Part shown: positions 44,207 to 48,055 of the stretch, piece after piece
How the letters are laid out: every line of letters begins with the position of its first letter
Position numbering within the stretch: the first letter of the stretch is position 1
Assembly: GCA_013054445.1 (NCBI GenBank)
Contig: JAAMPI010000245.1
Span: 1 to 48,055 of the forward strand
Length of the DNA: 48,055 nt
Source: Cudoniella acicularis
Taxonomy: Eukaryota > Ascomycota > Leotiomycetes > Helotiales > Helotiaceae
Direction of reading: 5' to 3'
The notes under the pieces: generated by a model
Databases searched by the model: none
What the model was told of the DNA's origin: nothing
The model's input: the letters and a program-made list of their open reading frames with translations, nothing else
Program-made: the position numbers and the translations under genes

Positions 44207-46322
44207 GCCACTCGTGGGTGTAAGGCTACGCGTCCGGTAACGGTTGTTGCTATAAGTCAATCCCATTGCAAATTCCTTAATATAGTGACTTTATCGAGAA
44301 TGGACTTCATTACACAACACGCTGAATTCTTACACATTGTCAGAGAGAATCTCTTTAGATCAGCTCGTGAATACATTTGATTCATAAATGATGCTTGTCC
44401 ATTCCTATTCATGAACTACCTGTATTCACGAATCAACTAGCTCATTCATAAAAGAATTTAATTTATTTGTAAATGCTTCCAAGGTTGATGTCTACCCTCG
44501 AAATGTGATTTATCGGCCACGTGTAACGGATTCCGGTCCCTTCTCATTCACACCGGAGGAGGACAGACACGGTGCTGTATCCCTTGGTTTGGCCGATGCA
44601 ACCAAGCACATGCGGTCCATCGTGCAAGATCAAGGAGCCAAACTGTTGCACGGAGATTCACTTCCGTGTTCACCTTTAGAGTGCTGTACTGAAAGCGCCT
44701 CAAACGGAGCTTAGGCTGCAGCATAATCACATGTTTCACTCTCAGGTAGCGCGTCTTTCTAGCCCTATTAATTGGCCCGAGGCTGAAAGCACAACCTTCA
44801 AGGGTAGAAGAGTTGGGACAAAGGAGGAAAAACCCTCCGACTTCCAAGGTTACTCAGTAATCACTCACACCATTTCGCACCGTCAAAAACAACAATTCAT
44901 GGGGTTGAACCACCCAGGAGCTATCGTGAACGCCCCTCGAGGGTTGAAGCAAGGACTGCATACAAAGCTTTACAGTAGAGTTACGGTGGTGTAGACATGA
45001 TTCAAGCCATTGGCTGGAACTCAACTGGGAGTAGCTTATCTGATCTGACTGGGAAAGACTGTTCCTGAGGCCCAATTGGCTGGAACACGATCGGAAGTAG
45101 CTTATCTAATCTGACTGGGAAAGACTGCTCAAATCCTTCGATGGTCGGCTAAAGTCTTCCGAACCAGGTCCCCTCTGGGGTGCCCTGTCTCTAATTGGGG
45201 CAAAGATTTTACGCTGCTTCACACGAATGACAGAAAAGAAAGGCGTTGACATGAAACTCTCTTGGAACCTACCTCCTATAGCTATAGGGTTTTCGCAGTG
45301 GCTACTTTTAAAGTGCAAGAAGTTTATTCAAGAAGTAGCGAAGACGAGAGATCCAGTAGCTAGCAGGTTGAGCGATATTGCAGGTGGGTTGAACGCAATC
45401 CGCCATTATAAAGATGCAAGCAACCAAAATAACGAAGTGGACATTCCAATAACAGTGAGACGAGGGTTACAATTGGCCCTAGTCGATTAGCCAACATGCC
45501 ATTGACATTTATTAGTTGTGGCTACTTTCTATTGGCTGCGGGGTCCAAGCACAGAAAAGCGATACGTGTATGATAACCGAGTAGGACCAATTATTACCCC
45601 TGAGTCACTGTCTACGATAAGTCGCACTGCACTGCGGGCACTTGCCGAGACGTGCATTGCTCCCCGCATCTTAGGGCAAGATTCGGAAGTCGGAAGACGG
45701 CGAAAAAGGCCACCGACTTCCATTTTCCCACGCCAGGCTGCAGTCACTCAGGGGCCCGGAAACATGCCCCTGACTCAAGCGAGAATATGAAGGAAAAGCA
45801 TCATGGATGAGTTAGTACGGTAACCACTGACAACCAGGACATCTTGTTATCATAAACCCCGGAAGACGATGCGCTCCTGTGCATGTAAAGCAGGTATTAC
45901 AGCCAAAGCAACAAGCGACACAGCTTGTGCAATTTTGTGTTTCCCTTTTGAAGTACTACTACCGGCTAGGGCGGCTACAGTTAATATTCGAAAAATTTCA
46001 ACATGAATGGCGCAAAGGCCCCGTAAAATAAATGAATGAGCCTAGGGGTTGATCCTCATGAACGGATCGAAGCCCAATACGGTAAAATCCCCCTTTGAAG
46101 AGCCATCCATGATGAAAAAATCTATTTATATAGTCCAAAATTAAGCCCAGGTCCTCCATCACTTCACGAAGGATTTGAAGCCGGCCACAAAAGTTATAAA
46201 TGAGGATCGTAAGTCTTCAATTCAAAAAGTTCAAAAAACCTCAGCTTCATTTATCAGCCCTACCACCGGCTCGATACAGGCGTGCATTAATCCAAGTCCA
46301 AAGCAAGATCTAACGTACCGCC
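44207..46322. other. Long non-coding stretch with small repeats
   Basis: About 2.1 kb between EthD and the hydrolase. Several 70-90-codon frames (such as 44505-44714 and 45227-45490) show no domain or splice partners. Holds a 10-bp inverted repeat (44365-44374 with 44422-44431) amid several TTCATGAA/ATTCATAAA-like words, and a 66-bp tandem duplication (45008-45130). The last ~300 bp is the hydrolase 5' flank, with a TCTATTTATATAG sequence at about 46120-46132. Confidence 0.45.
45008..45130. repeat. 66-bp tandem duplication, two copies
   Basis: Words such as ATTGGCTGGAAC, AGTAGCTTATCT and ATCTGACTGGGAAAGACTG recur with a period of 66 bp (for example ATTGGC at 45009 and 45075). The second copy has about ten substitutions. 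It is in no supported gene. Confidence 0.8.
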
Positions 46323-47246
46323 ATGACATCACCCTTCCTGTCGCACTCTACCGATACCAACTTACCCCGCCTTCTCTGCCTCCACGGCGGCGGTGTCACA
46401 GCCCAGGTATTTCGCCTGCAATGCCGTTCCTTAATTAAAGCCTTATCTCCCTACTTCCGTCTTGTCTTCGCAGATGGCCCCTTCGTATGCGCAGCAGGAC
46501 CCGGTATTTCCCCTGTATATGCTGGCTACGGTCCTTACAGGCGCTGGCTACGTTGGCTTCCCGAACATCCGGAAGTGGGTGACAGAGATGCGGCCGCGGC
46601 CATCGAAAAGTGCATACGCATGGCCATGGAGGCGGATGACGTGGCTGGGGGAAGAGGAGAATGGGTGGGTTTACTCGGGTTCAGCCAGGGGGGGAAGGTT
46701 GCTGCTAGTATGCTGTTCGAGGCCCAGACACGCCAAGATAACATCCGAAGGTCAAGGTGGAGAGGAGGATTCGAGGAAGGCGACGGAGGGGATGTTACTA
46801 CAGCGGCGGCAGAGTACGCTGGCGGGAAATGGCGCTTTGCCATCCTCCTCGCCAGCCGTGCGCCGCTTGTCGCTCTGAGTGATCTGACATACAACCAAGA
46901 GACGCTTGATATGCCGGGCTCCCTGTGTGCGTCGCCAGTCACAGGAGAGCTTTCGAGGAACCGGCACCGTTTAAGGATTCCGACGGTTCATGTACATGGA
47001 CTCAGGGATCCGGGTCTTAAATTCCATAGGGCGCTATTCTGCGACTTTACAGCGTTGGGAAGCGCTGAGGTGGTTGAATGGGATGGCGATCATCGGGTCC
47101 CAATCAAGACTAAAGACGTTGATCGAGTCGTACAAGCCACTTTGAACGTTGCTATAGTAAGTCTCACGGCTCAACTTCCAGCATTTCGTTACAAGTGCTA
47201 ACATATATTGTAGAAGGCGGGACTTCGCAACGTTAGCCAAATTTAG
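46323..47246 (+). CDS. FSH1/LovG-type serine hydrolase
   Basis: Alpha/beta hydrolase of the fungal FSH1 family (PF03959-like), 288 residues. Exons 46323-47156 and 47214-47246; splicing (GTAAGT, TGTAG acceptor) gives a C-terminus ending RNVSQI rather than a longer read-through. Sequence shows LLCLHGGG near residue 17, the nucleophile elbow GFSQGG (Ser121), HVHGLRDPGL for the acid region and GDHRVP for the catalytic His. There is no signal peptide, so it is likely cytosolic. Related enzymes (LovG in lovastatin, and esterases in many meroterpenoid clusters) release or edit PKS-bound products. Its cluster position suggests such a role, but the PKS already has its own hydrolase domain. It lies 2.1 kb from EthD, so cluster membership is inferred. 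Confidence 0.85.
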
Positions 47247-48055
47247 AGGAGAGTTGGTAGGTACTATGAAGGACATTACTGCTATTACTCTCTAACAGTT
47301 TGAAATTTTGAAATTCAATTATCTACTAGCAAATTGAGATGTTCAGAATTACCTTACATAGAATAAAAATATTCTAACACAAGTTATCTACTTTTTTTAA
47401 AAATTTGCTTTGAATTAAGGCTCGCTGCCATTTAATAAATAACTATAATAAAGAGCTTATACTACATATTAGACATATAATAACCCAATTAACTATATTC
47501 CGGGGTAGGACTGGTAGGTTAGTCCTAAAAACATTCTAGATCAGTGGGTAATGCCCTCGACTCCTAACCTAATCTCAGGCCCATGCCTCATATACCCAGG
47601 GGAAGGTTATCGAGGTATGAAAAATCCTTACCTAACAAACTGACTTACAATCCATGCATCCGTCTCGGCTGTTTTCCGATACTGGAGACAAGTTTTACCA
47701 AAGTCAGCTCAATGAATGATTCCAAAAGTAATACTTTTTAGATATACTAGCTTTATATCCTGGCGATGCTCTTCCGTCCTCAACTTTTCTTCTCTCGCCT
47801 GCAGGTCCTCTCACTTAGCCAACAATCGACCTGCGTCCCTATTTGCTAACCAGTGCAATAATGACGACAAGACTAGGCTGCGTGATGGGTAGTGGGTAGT
47901 ACCCATTACCCGCGGGTGGGTATAGTTGCTCTTACTCCTATATGGGTACCCGCGGGTACCCGTATACATAAATATTACATAAATTTATATAAATTCTTCT
48001 TCCTTATATATATTCTCCTAGCACACACTCTTCTTTCTTGTACACGCTCGTCTTG
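47247..48055. other. AT-rich 3' flank with GC-rich palindromes
   Basis: About 0.8 kb without a supported gene. 47280-47500 is AT-rich. At 47944-47961 there is a perfect 18-bp palindrome, GGGTACCCGCGGGTACCC, preceded by a related ACCCATTACCCGCGGGT at about 47911-47927. Subterminal repeats of this kind occur in some hAT-type elements, so the window may end inside one. No transposase is visible here. Confidence 0.5.

Noticed and set aside
45227..45490. 87-codon plus-strand frame after the tandem repeat
   Set aside because: Begins with a plain ATG but shows no domain, no conserved composition and no splice context.
47530..47620. Possible tRNA-like segment
   Set aside because: Local pairing is suggestive, but there is no box B of the GGTTCRANNCC type and no cloverleaf can be drawn.

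Overview
This window comes from a filamentous ascomycete (Pezizomycotina). Genes have short introns (about 45-95 nt), and the families present are typical of such fungi: a Zn2Cys6 regulator, a non-reducing polyketide synthase, a GH28 endopolygalacturonase, a laccase-type oxidase and an NLR-like ankyrin protein. Very AT-rich blocks, in which C has largely become T on both strands, look like products of repeat-induced point mutation (RIP). A Leotiomycete-like host is possible, but the sequence alone does not prove it.

Layout. 0.3-5.2 kb is a conserved housekeeping block: a UTP13-type U3 snoRNP WD40 protein (minus strand), divergent from a fungus-specific membrane protein of unknown function. 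6.3-8.2 kb is a sugar/polyol MFS transporter. 9.6-11.0 kb is an intact secreted endopolygalacturonase, convergent with a dead laccase-type multicopper oxidase (11.0-13.0 kb). 14.0-15.7 kb is a broken secreted acid phosphatase. 15.7-18.2 kb is an AT-rich RIP island with a solo LTR. 18.2-20.2 kb is a low-complexity coiled-coil gene split by one in-frame TAA. 21.3-25.1 kb is an apparently intact NLR-like protein (SesA-like N-terminal domain, Gly/Asn-rich linker, NACHT, about 11 ankyrin repeats). 25.1-29.8 kb is a second RIP island with a second copy of the same solo LTR and a wrecked Tc1/mariner transposase.

29.8-47.2 kb is a polyketide biosynthetic gene cluster: Zn2Cys6 regulator (-), MCT-type MFS exporter (+), a 2625-residue SAT-KS-AT-PT-ACP-ACP-CMeT-TE non-reducing PKS (-), a small EthD-domain protein (+) and an FSH1/LovG-type serine hydrolase (+). 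Together they suggest regulated synthesis, C-methylation, hydrolytic release, possible tailoring and export of a methylated orsellinic-acid-type aromatic. No prenyltransferase, P450 or flavin monooxygenase is visible here, so any further tailoring genes would lie to the right.

The most notable overall pattern is a halo of CpA/TpG-to-TpA lesions (three or more premature stops and two Cys-to-Tyr losses) in single-copy genes around the first RIP island, while the NLR between the two islands and the PKS cluster beside the second one stay open. Two introns are read best as GC-AG introns.
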